Part shown: positions 40,400 to 50,477 of the stretch, in pieces
Layout: each line of letters starts with the position of its first letter
Position numbering within the stretch: the stretch's first letter is position 1
Assembly (NCBI GenBank): GCA_016795205.1
Contig: JAEUHZ010000063.1
Coordinates: 1 to 51,862, forward strand
Length of the DNA: 51,862 nt
Direction: 5' to 3'
Source of the DNA: Planctomycetota bacterium
GTDB taxonomy: Bacteria > Planctomycetota > UBA1135 > GCA-002686595
Made by a program: the position numbers and the translations under genes
The notes under the pieces: generated by a model
Database searches by the model: none
Seen by the model: only the letters and a program-made list of their open reading frames with translations
What the model was told of the DNA's origin: nothing

Positions 40400-42079
40400 T
40401 CAGCGCCACGCGAGCGGCTCGCGCGGCGCGCTCGCCACGACCTCGAACGTGAGCGAGGGGCCGCGCTTCGAGGTCGCGCTCGGCGCGTAGGCTTCGAACC
40501 GTGCGCGCAGGCGGGCTCCGGGCTCGGCGGGCTCGTCCAAGAACCTGGCGCGGCCCTCGCGCTCGACGGACCAGGACAGCGCGGCCGGGATCGCCGCCAG
40601 CGGCCGACCATCGAGATCGAAGACGATGGCGTGGTCGCGCTCGATGTCGAAGGCCAACACCTCCTCGATCGGCGCGCCTTCGGCCCGTTCGCCGGCACCC
40701 GCGAGGCGGCGCAGGCCCCGGGGCCGCCAGCCCACGGCGTACGTCCCCGGGGGCAGCTCGGGCACGCTGAGCGAGAGCGTCGTGTGCAGGTAGCCGATCC
40801 AGATCGGACCGATCTCGAGGCTGTCGCGATCGAGCGTCTGGGGGTCGCGCACGGGCACCACCTCGAGCGCGGCGAAGGCGATCACGTCGTACCCGGCGAT
40901 CACGGCGTAGTGCGCCGGTGGCTTCCAGCCCTCGAGGGGCTCGCTCTCTAGCGTGCGCCAGCCTTCGAGCGCCAGCGTGCGGCGCGGATCGGGTCGCGGC
41001 AGCGCTGCTGCGCCTCGCGGCCGGCTCTCGGGCGCGAGCTCGCCCTCGCTCAGGCGACGCGCCACGTCGGCTCCCCGTCGCGCGCTGGCCGCGCAACGAA
41101 AGCCCACCGCGGCCGCGCGCTGGTCGGGCAGGAGTCCGCGGCGGATGCCCGAGCGGCACAGCGTGAGCGGCATCTGGAACGAGCCGCCGACCGCGACGCG
41201 CTGTTCGGGATCGAAGGCGGCGATGCCGGTCACGCGCGTGCGCGCGGCCCCAGACCCGTACGACCACTCGCGCGGCCGGTAGCCCGGGAACGCCACGTAG
41301 CGATCGTCGGTCCACTCCCAGGCATTGCCCGCCAGGTCGTGCACGCCGAAGCGGCCCCCGCCGGACGGGAAGCTGGCCACGGGCTGCGGCGCGCCGTCGT
41401 TGGCATTCTCCGCCGAGACGGCGTGCAAACCCACCCGCGCGTCCTCGCCCCAGGGCCAGGTGCGCTCCGAGTCGCCACGCGCCGCGCGCGCGTGCTCGGC
41501 CTCCGTCGCGAGCCTCAAGCCAGCCCAGCGCGCGTAGGCGCGCGCCTCGGGCCACGAGACGCCGACGACTGGGCGTGGCCGGTCCTTGGGCGCGAGCTCG
41601 AACGGCGCGCGCGCTGCGTGGGCGAGCCACCAGGCCTGAGGATCGAACAACTCCGGCTCGGGCGGCGCCAGGGCGTTGCGCTCGGCCTCCTCGGCGCGCA
41701 AACGCTCGCGCAGCGCGTGCTCCTCGCCCGCCGCGCGGATCGCGGACTCGTACCACAGGATCGGAGCCCGCTCGCCGGTCGCGAGCAGGTAGGTCGCGTA
41801 CTGCTCGCAGGTGACCTCGGTCGGCTGGATCCAGAACGTCTCGACGTTCACGTCGTGCGCCGGCGTCCCACCGACCAGCGCTCCGGCGTAGGCCCGCGTG
41901 GCGGGATCCTCCGCGAGCATGCGCGACAGGGCTGGCAGCGCGATCCCGACGCGCGTCGTGCCGCCGGGGATCGAGACCAGCCCGGGCGGTCCCGCGGGCA
42001 CCTCCTGCCAGGCCAGGGCGAGGATCCAGGGGAGCACGGCCACGAGGAGCACTAGCGCGCGGGCGCCTCCAGGTTGCAC
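40400..42079 (-). CDS. FGE-like (SUMF1 domain) exported protein with altered active site
   Basis: 559 aa from GTG 42079, which follows the HD-GYP stop codon without a gap. The N-terminus (ALVLLVAVLPWILALAW) is a signal segment. Residues about 35-330 form a formylglycine-generating-enzyme domain: VSIPGG, IQPTEVTCEQYATYL, PVVGVSWPEARAYARWAG, LATEAEHARAARG, LAGNAWEWTDD and VGFRCAA. True FGE has two Cys in GGSWMCHKSYC; here the motif reads GGSFQMPLTLC, so the first Cys is Met. Residues about 340-559 are an extra beta-rich region. Sulfatase activation is therefore doubtful, and a structural or signalling role is possible. Confidence 0.82.
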   Translation of the reverse strand: MQPGGARALVLLVAVLPWILALAWQEVPAGPPGLVSIPGGTTRVGIALPALSRMLAEDPATRAYAGALVGGTPAHDVNVETFWIQPTEVTCEQYATYLLATGERAPILWYESAIRAAGEEHALRERLRAEEAERNALAPPEPELFDPQAWWLAHAARAPFELAPKDRPRPVVGVSWPEARAYARWAGLRLATEAEHARAARGDSERTWPWGEDARVGLHAVSAENANDGAPQPVASFPSGGGRFGVHDLAGNAWEWTDDRYVAFPGYRPREWSYGSGAARTRVTGIAAFDPEQRVAVGGSFQMPLTLCRSGIRRGLLPDQRAAAVGFRCAASARRGADVARRLSEGELAPESRPRGAAALPRPDPRRTLALEGWRTLESEPLEGWKPPAHYAVIAGYDVIAFAALEVVPVRDPQTLDRDSLEIGPIWIGYLHTTLSLSVPELPPGTYAVGWRPRGLRRLAGAGERAEGAPIEEVLAFDIERDHAIVFDLDGRPLAAIPAALSWSVEREGRARFLDEPAEPGARLRARFEAYAPSATSKRGPSLTFEVVASAPREPLAWR

Positions 42080-43108
42080 TCAGTCGGCGGCGACGACGCC
42101 GGCCGCCTCGCGGTCCTTCTGCGGCGCGCGCAGCCAGTCCTCGCCGTGCGACTCGAGCAGCACGAGGAACTCGTCCACGACCGCCGGGTCGAAGTGACGG
42201 CCACGCTCGGACTTCAGGAACTCGACGACCTTCGAGAGCTCCCAGCCGTCCTTGTAGCTGCGCTTCGTCGCCAGCGAGTCGAAGACCTCGACGACGCCCA
42301 GGATCCGGCCCGCGAGCGAGATGTCCTCGCCCTTCGTCTGCTTCGGGTAGCCGCTGCCGTCCCACTTCTCGTGGTGCTCGGCGACGTAGCGGCACACGTC
42401 CTTCAGGTGCGGGTGGTGCCCGAGCTTCTTGGCGCCGAGCTCGGGGTGCTTCTGCACCGCCGCGTACTCCTCGGGCGTCAGCGGTCCCTTCTTCGTCAGG
42501 AACGACAGGTCGTCGAGGTAGATCTTGCCGTAGTCGTGCGCGATCCCCGCGAGCTCCAGCCGCTCGCGCGTCGCGTCGTCGAGTCCGGTGCGCTGCGCCA
42601 TCATCCGGCAGTACTTGCGGGTGCGGGACCCGTGGCCCGCCGTGTACGGGTCGACGCGCTCGATCGTGTGCGCGACCATCGACGTCAGGATGTCGACGAG
42701 GTCCTTGAACGCGAGCGTCGGGCTCGACATGTCGCGCTCCTTGAGCGAGCGGTGCAGGTAGGCCGCCAACACCACCGGGTCGACGGGCTTCTGCAGGTAG
42801 TCGGTGGCACCCTGCTTGACCGCCGCGACGGCCGCCTCGAGCGCCGGATAGCCGGTCATCAGGATCACCACGGCCTCGGGCTGGTGCTCGCGCGCCGCGC
42901 CCAGGACCAGCCCGCCCTCGGACCAGCCGTCGAAGACGACATCGGTCACCACGGCATCGAAGCGCGAGCTGCGCAAGAGCTCGACGGCCGACCCGGGCGA
43001 GCTCGCCAGGGACAGGTCGAAGCCGCTGCGCTCGAGGACCTGCCCGAGGAGCTCCAGGGTGCGCGGCTCGTCGTCGACGAGCAGGACGGAAGGGCGGGGG
43101 ATCGTCAT
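42080..43108 (-). CDS. Response regulator with HD-GYP output domain
   Basis: 342 aa from ATG 43108. Residues about 5-120 are a CheY-like receiver (VLLVDDEP, phospho-acceptor Asp in VVTDVVFDGW, Lys in YLQKPVD). Residues about 140-310 are an HD-GYP domain with AGIAHDYGKIYL, HPELGAKKL, VAEHHEKWDGSGYPKQTKGEDI and VVEVFDSLATKRSYKDGW. Such proteins hydrolyse cyclic-di-GMP when phosphorylated by a partner kinase. No kinase is adjacent. It is relevant to the c-di-GMP riboswitch at 30191-30294. The FGE-like gene follows directly. Confidence 0.94.
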   Translation of the reverse strand: MTIPRPSVLLVDDEPRTLELLGQVLERSGFDLSLASSPGSAVELLRSSRFDAVVTDVVFDGWSEGGLVLGAAREHQPEAVVILMTGYPALEAAVAAVKQGATDYLQKPVDPVVLAAYLHRSLKERDMSSPTLAFKDLVDILTSMVAHTIERVDPYTAGHGSRTRKYCRMMAQRTGLDDATRERLELAGIAHDYGKIYLDDLSFLTKKGPLTPEEYAAVQKHPELGAKKLGHHPHLKDVCRYVAEHHEKWDGSGYPKQTKGEDISLAGRILGVVEVFDSLATKRSYKDGWELSKVVEFLKSERGRHFDPAVVDEFLVLLESHGEDWLRAPQKDREAAGVVAAD

Positions 43109-43187
43109 GGAGTCCAAGGAATACGGACTCGCGCGCCTCGGCTCCACGGCCGAACGCTAGGATGCCCGGGTTTTCGCCCGGTCACCG

Positions 43188-44156
43188 ATGAGCCCCGAAC
43201 CCCTGCGCGTCGAGATCCCCGAGGCCGCCCGCGGCCGCCGCTTCGACCTGGCGCTGCTGGAGCTCGTCGGCGAGCTCTCCCGGACGCGCCTCCAGGCCCT
43301 GATCCAGGCCGGTCGGGTCCGTTTCCGTGGCGAGGTCGTCACGAAGCCGGGCCTGCTGCTCCTCGAGGGTGGCCCGGCCGAGCTCGAGCTCGACCCCGCG
43401 ACGGCTGCCGACCCCGAATGCGCGACGCGCCTCGTGCCGCTCCACGTCGACGAATCGCTCGTCGTCGTCGACAAGCCGGCCGGGCTCTTGACCCATGCGA
43501 ACCGCCCCGGCGGGGAGCCTGGGGCGGCCGAGATCGCGGCGCGCACGTGGGGCCCGTTCCCCTCCAGCGAGGAGCCGGACCGCCGCCCCGGCGTCGTCCA
43601 CCGGCTCGACCGCGAGACGAGCGGCGTGCTCGTCCTGGCGCGCACGAGCGCGGCGCTGGAGGCCCTGCAGAGCGCGTTTCGCGAGCGCGCGGTGGCCAAG
43701 ACCTACCTGGCGCTCGTGCACGGCGAGCCGCGCTTCGACTCGGAGTGGATCGACGCGCGCCTCGGCCGCAGCGAGCAGCACCCCGACCGGATCAGCGTCG
43801 TGCGCGGCGAGGAGGGCCGCGAGGCGCTCACCTACTACGAGATCCGCGAGCGCTTCCGCGGCTTCGCGCTGGCGGCCGTGTTCCCCAAGACCGGCCGCAC
43901 GCACCAGGTGCGGGTGCACATGGCCTACGCCCGTTTGCACCTCCTGGGCGACCCGCTCTACCGGCCCTCCCGGCGCCAGCTCGAGGGGCTCCCCGAGGGC
44001 GCGCCGCCCGTCGGGCGCACGCTGCTCCACGCGGCGGCGCTCGAGTTCGCGCACCCCGCGACGGGCGCCACCGTGCGCTACGAGGCCGCGCTTCCGGCCG
44101 ACTTCGCGGCCGTGCTCGATTGGCTGCGCGCGCACCGGCCGGAGCCGGCGGCCTGA
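43188..44156 (+). CDS. RluA-family RNA pseudouridine synthase
   Basis: 322 aa. An S4 domain (RRFDLALLELVGELSRTRLQALIQAGRVRFRG, residues about 15-50) is followed by the catalytic domain with VVDKPAGLLTHA, the active-site motif VHRLDRETSGVLVLAR (catalytic Asp), KTYLALVHG and FPKTGRTHQVRVHMAY. This layout is that of RluD/RluC. Which rRNA site it modifies cannot be decided. A TAGGAT box near 43158 may be its -10. It is divergent from the HD-GYP gene and convergent with the large repeat protein. Confidence 0.93.
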   Translation: MSPEPLRVEIPEAARGRRFDLALLELVGELSRTRLQALIQAGRVRFRGEVVTKPGLLLLEGGPAELELDPATAADPECATRLVPLHVDESLVVVDKPAGLLTHANRPGGEPGAAEIAARTWGPFPSSEEPDRRPGVVHRLDRETSGVLVLARTSAALEALQSAFRERAVAKTYLALVHGEPRFDSEWIDARLGRSEQHPDRISVVRGEEGREALTYYEIRERFRGFALAAVFPKTGRTHQVRVHMAYARLHLLGDPLYRPSRRQLEGLPEGAPPVGRTLLHAAALEFAHPATGATVRYEAALPADFAAVLDWLRAHRPEPAA

Positions 44157-44250
44157 CGCGTCGCCGCCCGCCAGGGCCGAGAGGCGCTCCGCGCTGCTCG
44201 CCCCTCGGACGGGCGCCACGGGGGTTGCGGCGGCCGTGCTGTCGGCCCGC

Positions 44251-47200
44251 TCAGTCGAAGGAGAGCGTGAGCTTGCGCTCCGCCTGTCCGGACAGCGTCA
44301 CGGGCTTCATGGCCGTCTGCCCGGACTCCAGCGTGGCGCGCACGCGGTACTTGCCCGGCGGGAACGGGCCGAAGCGCTGCTCGAGCGGATCGAAGCCGCC
44401 GCCCTGGAAGCGCGCCATGATCTCGGACAGGCCGAGCTGGCCCGCCAGGTTGCGCCCGCCCTCGTCGAGCACCTCGATCGAGGCCGGCAAGGGCGCCTTG
44501 GCGGCGTCGATGACCTTCACGAGGACCAGCGTGCCCTTCTCGAGCGAGAGCCGCAGCTCGGTCTGGGCGCCCTCCTCGACGCGCACGGCGGGGGACTCGA
44601 CGCTCGTGAGCGCCTCGGTGCGCGCGCGGAACGTGTAGCGACCCGCGGCGAGCCCGGCGTACTTCGCGCGCCCCGTGGAGTCCGTCGTCACGAACGAGAA
44701 CGCGTCGACGGGCCGGCCGGCCTCGTCGCGCGCGAACACGACCGCGCCCGGCACCGGACGACCCGCGTCGTCGACCGCGAGGACCTCGACCGAGCCGGGC
44801 GGCTTCAGGCGGAAGTCGACGCCGCTGCGCCATTCGCGCTCACCCAGCTCGATGCCGCCACGAGCCGCGCGGCCGCCGACCACGTTCGACGCGTCGCCGA
44901 GCATCCCACCCAGCTCGCTGCCGCCGGCCAGCACGGTGTAGGTGCCGGAGGGCAGGCCCGTGGCGTCGTACGTGCCGTCGGAGCCGGTGCGCAGCTCGTG
45001 GAACTGCCCACCCCAGGTCGTGCCGGGGCGACCCACGCCCTCGCGCGTCACGGACACACGTACGTTCGCGGCCGGGTTGCCCTCGGGGCCCAGCACGCGT
45101 CCGCTGATGCGGCCCTCGGGCAGCAGGACGTCGAGCACGAACGTCTCGGTCTCGGGCACCACCCGACGCTCCTCGTGGACGCTCTGGCTCGTCATCTGGG
45201 CGTCGTAGCGCTGCACGCTGACGCCGTAGGCGCCAGGACCGTCGAGCGTGACCGCGAAGGTCCCGTCCGATCGGGTCGTGACGGGCTTCAGCCCGGCCAG
45301 GCCCTGCTTGCTGCCCTCCGGCAGGAACATGACGGTCGCGTTGGCGACCGGCGCGCCGGCCATCGTGACGCGACCGGTGACCTGGACCGGGTCCTCGGGC
45401 GGCGCGCCCAGGACCACGTGCGCCTCGCCGCCGTCGGCGACCTCGGCGGTCGCCAGCTTGAGGTTCGCGAGCAGCGCCGCTTGATCGAACTCCCCGTCCG
45501 CGCCGGACATCCCGGCGGCGCTCGCGGGCATGGCCACGACTTGGTAGTGACCCGCGTCGAGGTGCGCGGCCTCGAAGCGGCCCCGCTCGTCGCTGCGCGT
45601 CATGCGCTGCACGAAGGTCTTCATGTCCTGGACCTGGATCATCATCCCGGGCGCGGGTTGGCCCTCGTGGTAGACCTCGCCCGTGATGCGGCCGCCCACG
45701 AGCAGTGCGAGCTGCGCGCCCTCCACGACCTGTCCGGGCGCGAGCTCCAGCGTGAGCGGTGCGGAGCGGGCGTGGTCCGCGTGACTTGCGCGCAGCGCGA
45801 CGCGTCCGGCCTTGACGCCTGAGAGCTCGAACGCGCCGCCGTCGCTGCTGATGGCCTCGGGCGGCTTCAGGGAGGAGATCTGTCGCATCCAGGGTGGGTT
45901 GCCGTCGTCGATCTCGACCTTGGCGCCCGTGACGGGCGAGCCGTCCGGCGCGCGCACGGTCCCGCGCACGGTCGCGGCGCGCTCCAGCGCGAAGGCGAGC
46001 GGCTCACTGCCCTCGGCCAGCGGGAGCACGAGCTCGACCGGCTCCGAGGGCGCGAATCCCAGGGCCTCGACGTGCAGCTTCCACTTGCCGGCGTGCAGTC
46101 CGGCCAGCAGGAACTCGCCGTTCTGGTGCTCGAAGCGCTCGTCGCGCCGCTCTTGTCCGAGCTCCGCGAGCAGGCCCTCGCCCACGCCGCCGATCACCGC
46201 GCGGAACGCCGTGACCGGCGCGCCCGACAGGTCCGTGACGCGGCCGCGCACGCCGGATGGGGCGCGCAGCACGAGCTCGAGCCCCTCCGTCCCGGGCTTG
46301 ACCAGGCCGACGCGCGCCGTGTGCTCGCGCGCGCGCCGCGCGGCACCCGCCGGCGCCCCCGGCCCCTCCGATTCGCCCGGCGGCAGCGCCCGCGCCTCGA
46401 CCAGGAACGGTCCCGGCCCGAGGCCCGTGACGCGGAAGCGGCCCTCGGCGTCGGTCTGCGCGCTCCCCTTGGCCCCCTTGCGCGCGTTGAACGCGCCCAT
46501 GCCCGCCATCTGCGTCATGTCGAACGAGACGTCGACGATGAGCGCCGCACCCGGGCGGCCGTCGGCCCAGCGCACCGCGCCCGCGATCGTGCCCCCGACG
46601 CCCAGCACGAGCTCGACGCCCTCGATCGACCCGCCGTCCACGACCTCGACCTTGCGCGGCTTGTCCGCCAGCCGACCCTGGGCCTCGGCGGTGACCTGCG
46701 CGGGGCCGGCCGCGACGGCGGCGAGCTCGAACGCGCCGTCCGCGCCGCTCGTCGCGCGGCGCACCGTCTTGTCGTCGAAGCCGAACCAGCGGCCGGCCTG
46801 CGTGGCGCGCACCGTCGCGCCGGCGACGGGGCCCCCGGCCTCGTCGAGCACACGGCCGCGCACGCTGCCGCCGCGCGCGAACGCGATCTCGAGCGGCGTG
46901 CCGCGGCCGGCCACCAGGCCCGCGGCCTTGGCGCTCGCGGCCGCCAGCCGCTCGGGCAGCGCCGAGAGCTCGTAGACGAAGTCGGGCGCCAGCGCGCGGA
47001 ACTCGAAGCGTCCACCCGCGACCCGCGCCTCGCGCCGCGCGGCTTGGAACGTCTGCATGCCGCCGGTGAGCGAGTCCGGGCTGGTCTCCAGCGCGATCTC
47101 CAGGCCCTCGAGCTCGCTCACGTCGCGACCGGCCGGGGCGCGCGCGACGCCCTCGATCCAAGCCCCACAGTACGCCACGAGCGCGACGCGCCCGCCCGCC

Positions 47201-47781
47201 GCGACGTCGACGCGCTCGGTCGCGTGGCCATGCCACGACCGTCCGACCACGACGAGGTGCGCCTCAGGAGTTCCAGGCGGGAGCTCGAGCCGGAACGTCC
47301 CGTCCGCCGCGACCGGGGCGCGTCCCAGGATCCCGCCGGTAGCGGGCTCGGCGACGGGCTCGGGATCGGGACCGAACGGGTTGGGCTGGCGCGGCCGGCG
47401 TCGCGCGCCGGTGTCGAGCAGGCGCAACACGCCGTCGAGGTCGCCCGGGGACCCGAGCGCCACGACCTCGGCCAGAGGGTCCGCCGCACAGCCCGGCGGC
47501 GGAGCCACGCGGCCCTCGAGGGGCAGCCGCGGGCGGGTGTCGATCGACGCGCTGGGCTGTGCCTCGGCGCGCTGCGCGCCCTCGGCGGTCGGCGCCGCGA
47601 GGCTGGCCGCGGCCGCCACGGGCTCGGTCGTGCCCAGGGCTCTGGAGGGGCCCGCGGTCGCAGCATGCGCGGCGGAATCGGGCGTGGCCGTGCGCGCGGG
47701 CTCGCCCCCGAGCTGCACGACGAGCAGCACGATGAACGTGGCGACTGCGCCCAGGGCGAGGGCGAGGAGGATGCGCTTCAT
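44251..47781 (-). CDS. Large surface protein with about nine carboxypeptidase-regulatory-like repeats
   Basis: 1176 aa from ATG 47781. The N-terminus ([24 protein letters not shown]) is a signal anchor, followed by an Ala/Pro/Thr-rich linker. The rest is a chain of beta-sandwich units starting with patterns such as [88 protein letters not shown] and [17 protein letters not shown] count about nine. These domains are common in large planctomycete envelope proteins and may act as spacers or binding modules. No enzyme domain is visible. It stands alone and is convergent with the pseudouridine synthase gene. Confidence 0.85.
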   Translation of the reverse strand: MKRILLALALGAVATFIVLLVVQLGGEPARTATPDSAAHAATAGPSRALGTTEPVAAAASLAAPTAEGAQRAEAQPSASIDTRPRLPLEGRVAPPPGCAADPLAEVVALGSPGDLDGVLRLLDTGARRRPRQPNPFGPDPEPVAEPATGGILGRAPVAADGTFRLELPPGTPEAHLVVVGRSWHGHATERVDVAAGGRVALVAYCGAWIEGVARAPAGRDVSELEGLEIALETSPDSLTGGMQTFQAARREARVAGGRFEFRALAPDFVYELSALPERLAAASAKAAGLVAGRGTPLEIAFARGGSVRGRVLDEAGGPVAGATVRATQAGRWFGFDDKTVRRATSGADGAFELAAVAAGPAQVTAEAQGRLADKPRKVEVVDGGSIEGVELVLGVGGTIAGAVRWADGRPGAALIVDVSFDMTQMAGMGAFNARKGAKGSAQTDAEGRFRVTGLGPGPFLVEARALPPGESEGPGAPAGAARRAREHTARVGLVKPGTEGLELVLRAPSGVRGRVTDLSGAPVTAFRAVIGGVGEGLLAELGQERRDERFEHQNGEFLLAGLHAGKWKLHVEALGFAPSEPVELVLPLAEGSEPLAFALERAATVRGTVRAPDGSPVTGAKVEIDDGNPPWMRQISSLKPPEAISSDGGAFELSGVKAGRVALRASHADHARSAPLTLELAPGQVVEGAQLALLVGGRITGEVYHEGQPAPGMMIQVQDMKTFVQRMTRSDERGRFEAAHLDAGHYQVVAMPASAAGMSGADGEFDQAALLANLKLATAEVADGGEAHVVLGAPPEDPVQVTGRVTMAGAPVANATVMFLPEGSKQGLAGLKPVTTRSDGTFAVTLDGPGAYGVSVQRYDAQMTSQSVHEERRVVPETETFVLDVLLPEGRISGRVLGPEGNPAANVRVSVTREGVGRPGTTWGGQFHELRTGSDGTYDATGLPSGTYTVLAGGSELGGMLGDASNVVGGRAARGGIELGEREWRSGVDFRLKPPGSVEVLAVDDAGRPVPGAVVFARDEAGRPVDAFSFVTTDSTGRAKYAGLAAGRYTFRARTEALTSVESPAVRVEEGAQTELRLSLEKGTLVLVKVIDAAKAPLPASIEVLDEGGRNLAGQLGLSEIMARFQGGGFDPLEQRFGPFPPGKYRVRATLESGQTAMKPVTLSGQAERKLTLSFD

Positions 47782-47970
47782 GGGGGCAGCGTGGCGGGGC
47801 CGCGTCGATGTCGCTCGCTGGGGCGGGCGGGGACAGAGGGATGCTACGCGCCGGACCGTGTCGGCCTTCGGCCGCCGGCGGCCAGAACTTTCGACCGCAG
47901 CACGCTCGGGCACGCCCACGGTACGGAGGGGCCCACGCGGCGCGCGAACCGGCGGCGCGCGTCCCGCTGC

Positions 47971-47976
47971 TAGACT
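47971..47976 (+). promoter_or_regulatory. Possible -10 element upstream of the mutase operon
   Basis: TAGACT lies 34 bases before the mutase ATG at 48011, the same hexamer seen before pdxA and the radical SAM gene. The 229-base divergent region shows no cobalamin riboswitch that I could recognise. Confidence 0.35.
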
Positions 47977-48010
47977 GCCCAGGCTCTCGCCACCTCCGCG
48001 CTTCCGCCGC

Positions 48011-49702
48011 ATGACCCACGAGACCACGCCGATCCGAGCGTCCCGCCCCCAGGGCGAGGCCAGCTCTGCCTCTCCCGCGGCCGAGGTCGTGCGCCGCTGG
48101 CGCGAGGAGGTGCACGCCAAGGCCGTCGCCAAGTCGCCCGAGCGGCGCGCGCGCTTCGCCACGAGCTCGGGGATCACGCTGGACCCGGTCTACGGCGGCG
48201 CGCCGGACGGCGGCATGCCGGGTGTCTACCCCTACACGCGCGGCATCCGGCCCAGCATGTACCGCGGCCAACTGTGGACCATGCGGCAGTACGCCGGGTT
48301 CACCAGCGCGCGCGAGACGAACACGCGCTTCCAAGTGCTGCTGCAGAGCGGCCAGACGGGTCTCTCGACGGCCTTCGACCTGCCGACGCAGATCGGCTAC
48401 GACTCGGACCACGCGCTCGCCGGGCCCGAGTGCGGGCGGGTCGGCGTGCCGATCAACTCGCTCTACGACGTCGAGCTGCTCTTCGCCGGCATCCCGCTCG
48501 AGAGCGTGTCGACGTCGATGACGATCAACGCCACGGCGACCGTGCTCCTGGCCTTGTACTGCGCGCTGGCGAAGAAGCGCGGCATCCCGCTCGCGAAGCT
48601 GCGCGGCACCGTCCAGAACGACATCCTCAAGGAGTACGCGGCGCGCGGGAACTACCGCTTTCCGGCCGGTCCGTCGATGCGGCTCACGACGGACCTGATG
48701 GCGTTCTGCGCGGCGGAGGTGCCGCAGTGGAACACGATCTCGATCAGCGGCTACCACATCCGCGAGGCGGGCTCGACGGCGGCGCAGGAGCTGGCCTTCA
48801 CGCTCGGGAACGGCCGCGCCTACGTGCGCGCGGCGCTCGCGGCCGGCATCCCGATCGACGAGTTCGCGCCACGCCTCAGCTTCTTCTTCAACGCGCACAA
48901 CCACCTGTTCGAGGAGGTCGCCAAGTTCCGCGCCGCACGCCGCATGTGGGCGCGCATGCTGCGCGAGGAGTTCGGCGCCAAGGACGAACGTTCGTGGATG
49001 CTGCGCTTCCACACGCAGACCGCGGGGTCGATGCTCACGTCGCAACAGCCCGAGAACAACGTGGTGCGCGTGACGATGCAGGCGCTGGCGGCCGTCTTGG
49101 GTGGCACCCAGTCGTTGCACACGAACGGGATGGACGAGGCCTTGTCGCTGCCGACCGAGAAGACGGCGCGGCTCGCGCTGCGGACGCAGCAGATCCTGGG
49201 GCTCGAGACCGGTGTCGCGGACGTGGTCGACCCGCTGGGCGGCTCGCCCTACGTCGAGACCCTGACGGACGAGCTCGAGGAGCGCGCGCGGGAGATCCTG
49301 GCGGAGCTCGACCGCCGCGGCGGCCCCGTCGCGGCGATCGAATCGGGCTGGGTGCAACGCGAGATCCAGAAGAGCGCCATGACCTGGCTGCGCGCCGTGG
49401 AGAGCGGCGACGAGGTCGTGGTCGGCGTGAACCGCTACCAGATCGAGGAGGGCGAGCCCGAGCTCTTCGCGCCGAGCGAAGCCGCGCGGCGGCAGGTGCT
49501 GGTCGACCTCGAAAGCGTGCGCCAGCGACGGGACCCGGCGCGCGTGGAAGCCGCGCTGCAGGCGCTCGAGCGCGAGGCGCAGAGCACGCGCAACCTGATG
49601 CACCCCATCCTGGCCGCCGTCGAGGTCGACACGACGATCGGCGAGATCTGCGCCGTGCTCGAGCGCGTGTTCGGCAAGTACCGTCCGCCGGAGGTCCTCT
49701 GA
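48011..49702 (+). CDS. Methylmalonyl-CoA mutase large subunit, split form without B12 domain
   Basis: 563 aa. It is the TIM-barrel catalytic half of the adenosylcobalamin mutase that interconverts (R)-methylmalonyl-CoA and succinyl-CoA. Seen are [25 protein letters not shown] (with the substrate Tyr), [44 protein letters not shown] (with the substrate Arg), [22 protein letters not shown] and [15 protein letters not shown]. Tyr and Arg at these places favour methylmalonyl-CoA over isobutyryl-CoA. The C-terminal cobalamin-binding domain (DxHxxG) is absent, so a separate small subunit must exist elsewhere. It overlaps the epimerase gene by 1 base. Confidence 0.95.
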   Translation: MTHETTPIRASRPQGEASSASPAAEVVRRWREEVHAKAVAKSPERRARFATSSGITLDPVYGGAPDGGMPGVYPYTRGIRPSMYRGQLWTMRQYAGFTSARETNTRFQVLLQSGQTGLSTAFDLPTQIGYDSDHALAGPECGRVGVPINSLYDVELLFAGIPLESVSTSMTINATATVLLALYCALAKKRGIPLAKLRGTVQNDILKEYAARGNYRFPAGPSMRLTTDLMAFCAAEVPQWNTISISGYHIREAGSTAAQELAFTLGNGRAYVRAALAAGIPIDEFAPRLSFFFNAHNHLFEEVAKFRAARRMWARMLREEFGAKDERSWMLRFHTQTAGSMLTSQQPENNVVRVTMQALAAVLGGTQSLHTNGMDEALSLPTEKTARLALRTQQILGLETGVADVVDPLGGSPYVETLTDELEERAREILAELDRRGGPVAAIESGWVQREIQKSAMTWLRAVESGDEVVVGVNRYQIEEGEPELFAPSEAARRQVLVDLESVRQRRDPARVEAALQALEREAQSTRNLMHPILAAVEVDTTIGEICAVLERVFGKYRPPEVL

Positions 49703-50157
49703 TGTCCACGATCCATGTTCCGCACGCGATCCAGGGCGTGGCGCAGGGCCTGCACCACGTCGCCATCGCCGTGAAATCGCTGGCCGAGGCGCGCGGCGCC
49801 TACGAGCTGGCGCTGGGCCTCGTGGCGACGGAGCCGGAGTTCGTGCCTGACCAGCGCGTCAACGTGCTGGTCCTCTACGCCGGGTCGCAGCGCATCGAGC
49901 TCGTCGAGCCCGCGTCGCCGGACTCGCCGATCACGAAGTTCCTGGAGAAGACCGGTGGGGGCATCCACCATCTGGCCTGGCAGGTCGCGGACGTCGCCGC
50001 CGCGATCGCGCACCTGAAGAGCCACGGCGTGCGCCTGATCGACGAGGCGCCACGCCCGGGCGCGCACGGGACGACCATCGCGTTCGTGCACCCCAAGTCG
50101 ACCGGCGGCGTGCTGATGGAGCTCGTCCAAGCGCCGAGTGGAGGTCACCACACGTGA
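49702..50157 (+). CDS. mce: Methylmalonyl-CoA epimerase
   Basis: 151 aa, a VOC-fold protein with two beta-alpha modules. GLHHVAIAVKSLAEARGAYELALGL gives the first metal His, RIELVEP the first Glu, GGIHHLAWQVADV the second His, and GVLMELVQ the last Glu. It converts (S)- to (R)-methylmalonyl-CoA and so joins the carboxylase product to the mutase. The ATG overlaps the mutase stop (TGATG). The extra 15 residues at the N-terminus are not typical but are probably translated, since the ATG is coupled. Confidence 0.95.
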   Translation: MSTIHVPHAIQGVAQGLHHVAIAVKSLAEARGAYELALGLVATEPEFVPDQRVNVLVLYAGSQRIELVEPASPDSPITKFLEKTGGGIHHLAWQVADVAAAIAHLKSHGVRLIDEAPRPGAHGTTIAFVHPKSTGGVLMELVQAPSGGHHT

Positions 50158-50387
50158 GCACGAAGCGTCCGACCTGCCGCCACTGCCGCCAGTCGATGGA
50201 CGCAGGCTGGATCGCCGATCGGGGCCATGGGAACTCGGTCGCCGAGGCCAAGTGGATCGAGGGCGAGCCGCGTCATCAGCGTTGGCTGGGCATCGACTGG
50301 GGCCTCACGACGAAGGGCACGAAGCAGCTCGAAGTCACGGTTTGGCGCTGCCCACAGTGCGGGTTGCTCGAGAGCTACGCGCTTTGA
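50154..50387 (+). CDS. Small zinc-ribbon-like protein in the methylmalonyl-CoA operon
   Basis: 77 aa from GTG 50154, overlapping the epimerase stop (GTGA). It has CRHC near residue 8 and CPQC near residue 67, with a Trp-rich beta region between (WIEGEPRHQRWLGIDWGL). The shape resembles small domains of unknown function such as DUF6487, but I am not sure of the family. Its place between mce and the carboxyltransferase, with coupled translation, suggests a role linked to that pathway, perhaps in complex assembly. Confidence 0.75.
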   Translation: MSTKRPTCRHCRQSMDAGWIADRGHGNSVAEAKWIEGEPRHQRWLGIDWGLTTKGTKQLEVTVWRCPQCGLLESYAL

Positions 50388-50477
50388 TGCCGGCGTCGCG
50401 CACGGCGCTGTGACACGCACGTGCGGCCTCGGTACGATCCACAACCCGCCCGCCCCCCTGCGACCTCCCGAGGACTC

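Noticed and set aside
47782..48010. Possible cobalamin riboswitch before the B12-dependent mutase
   Set aside because: The B12-box pattern was not found in the 229-base region.
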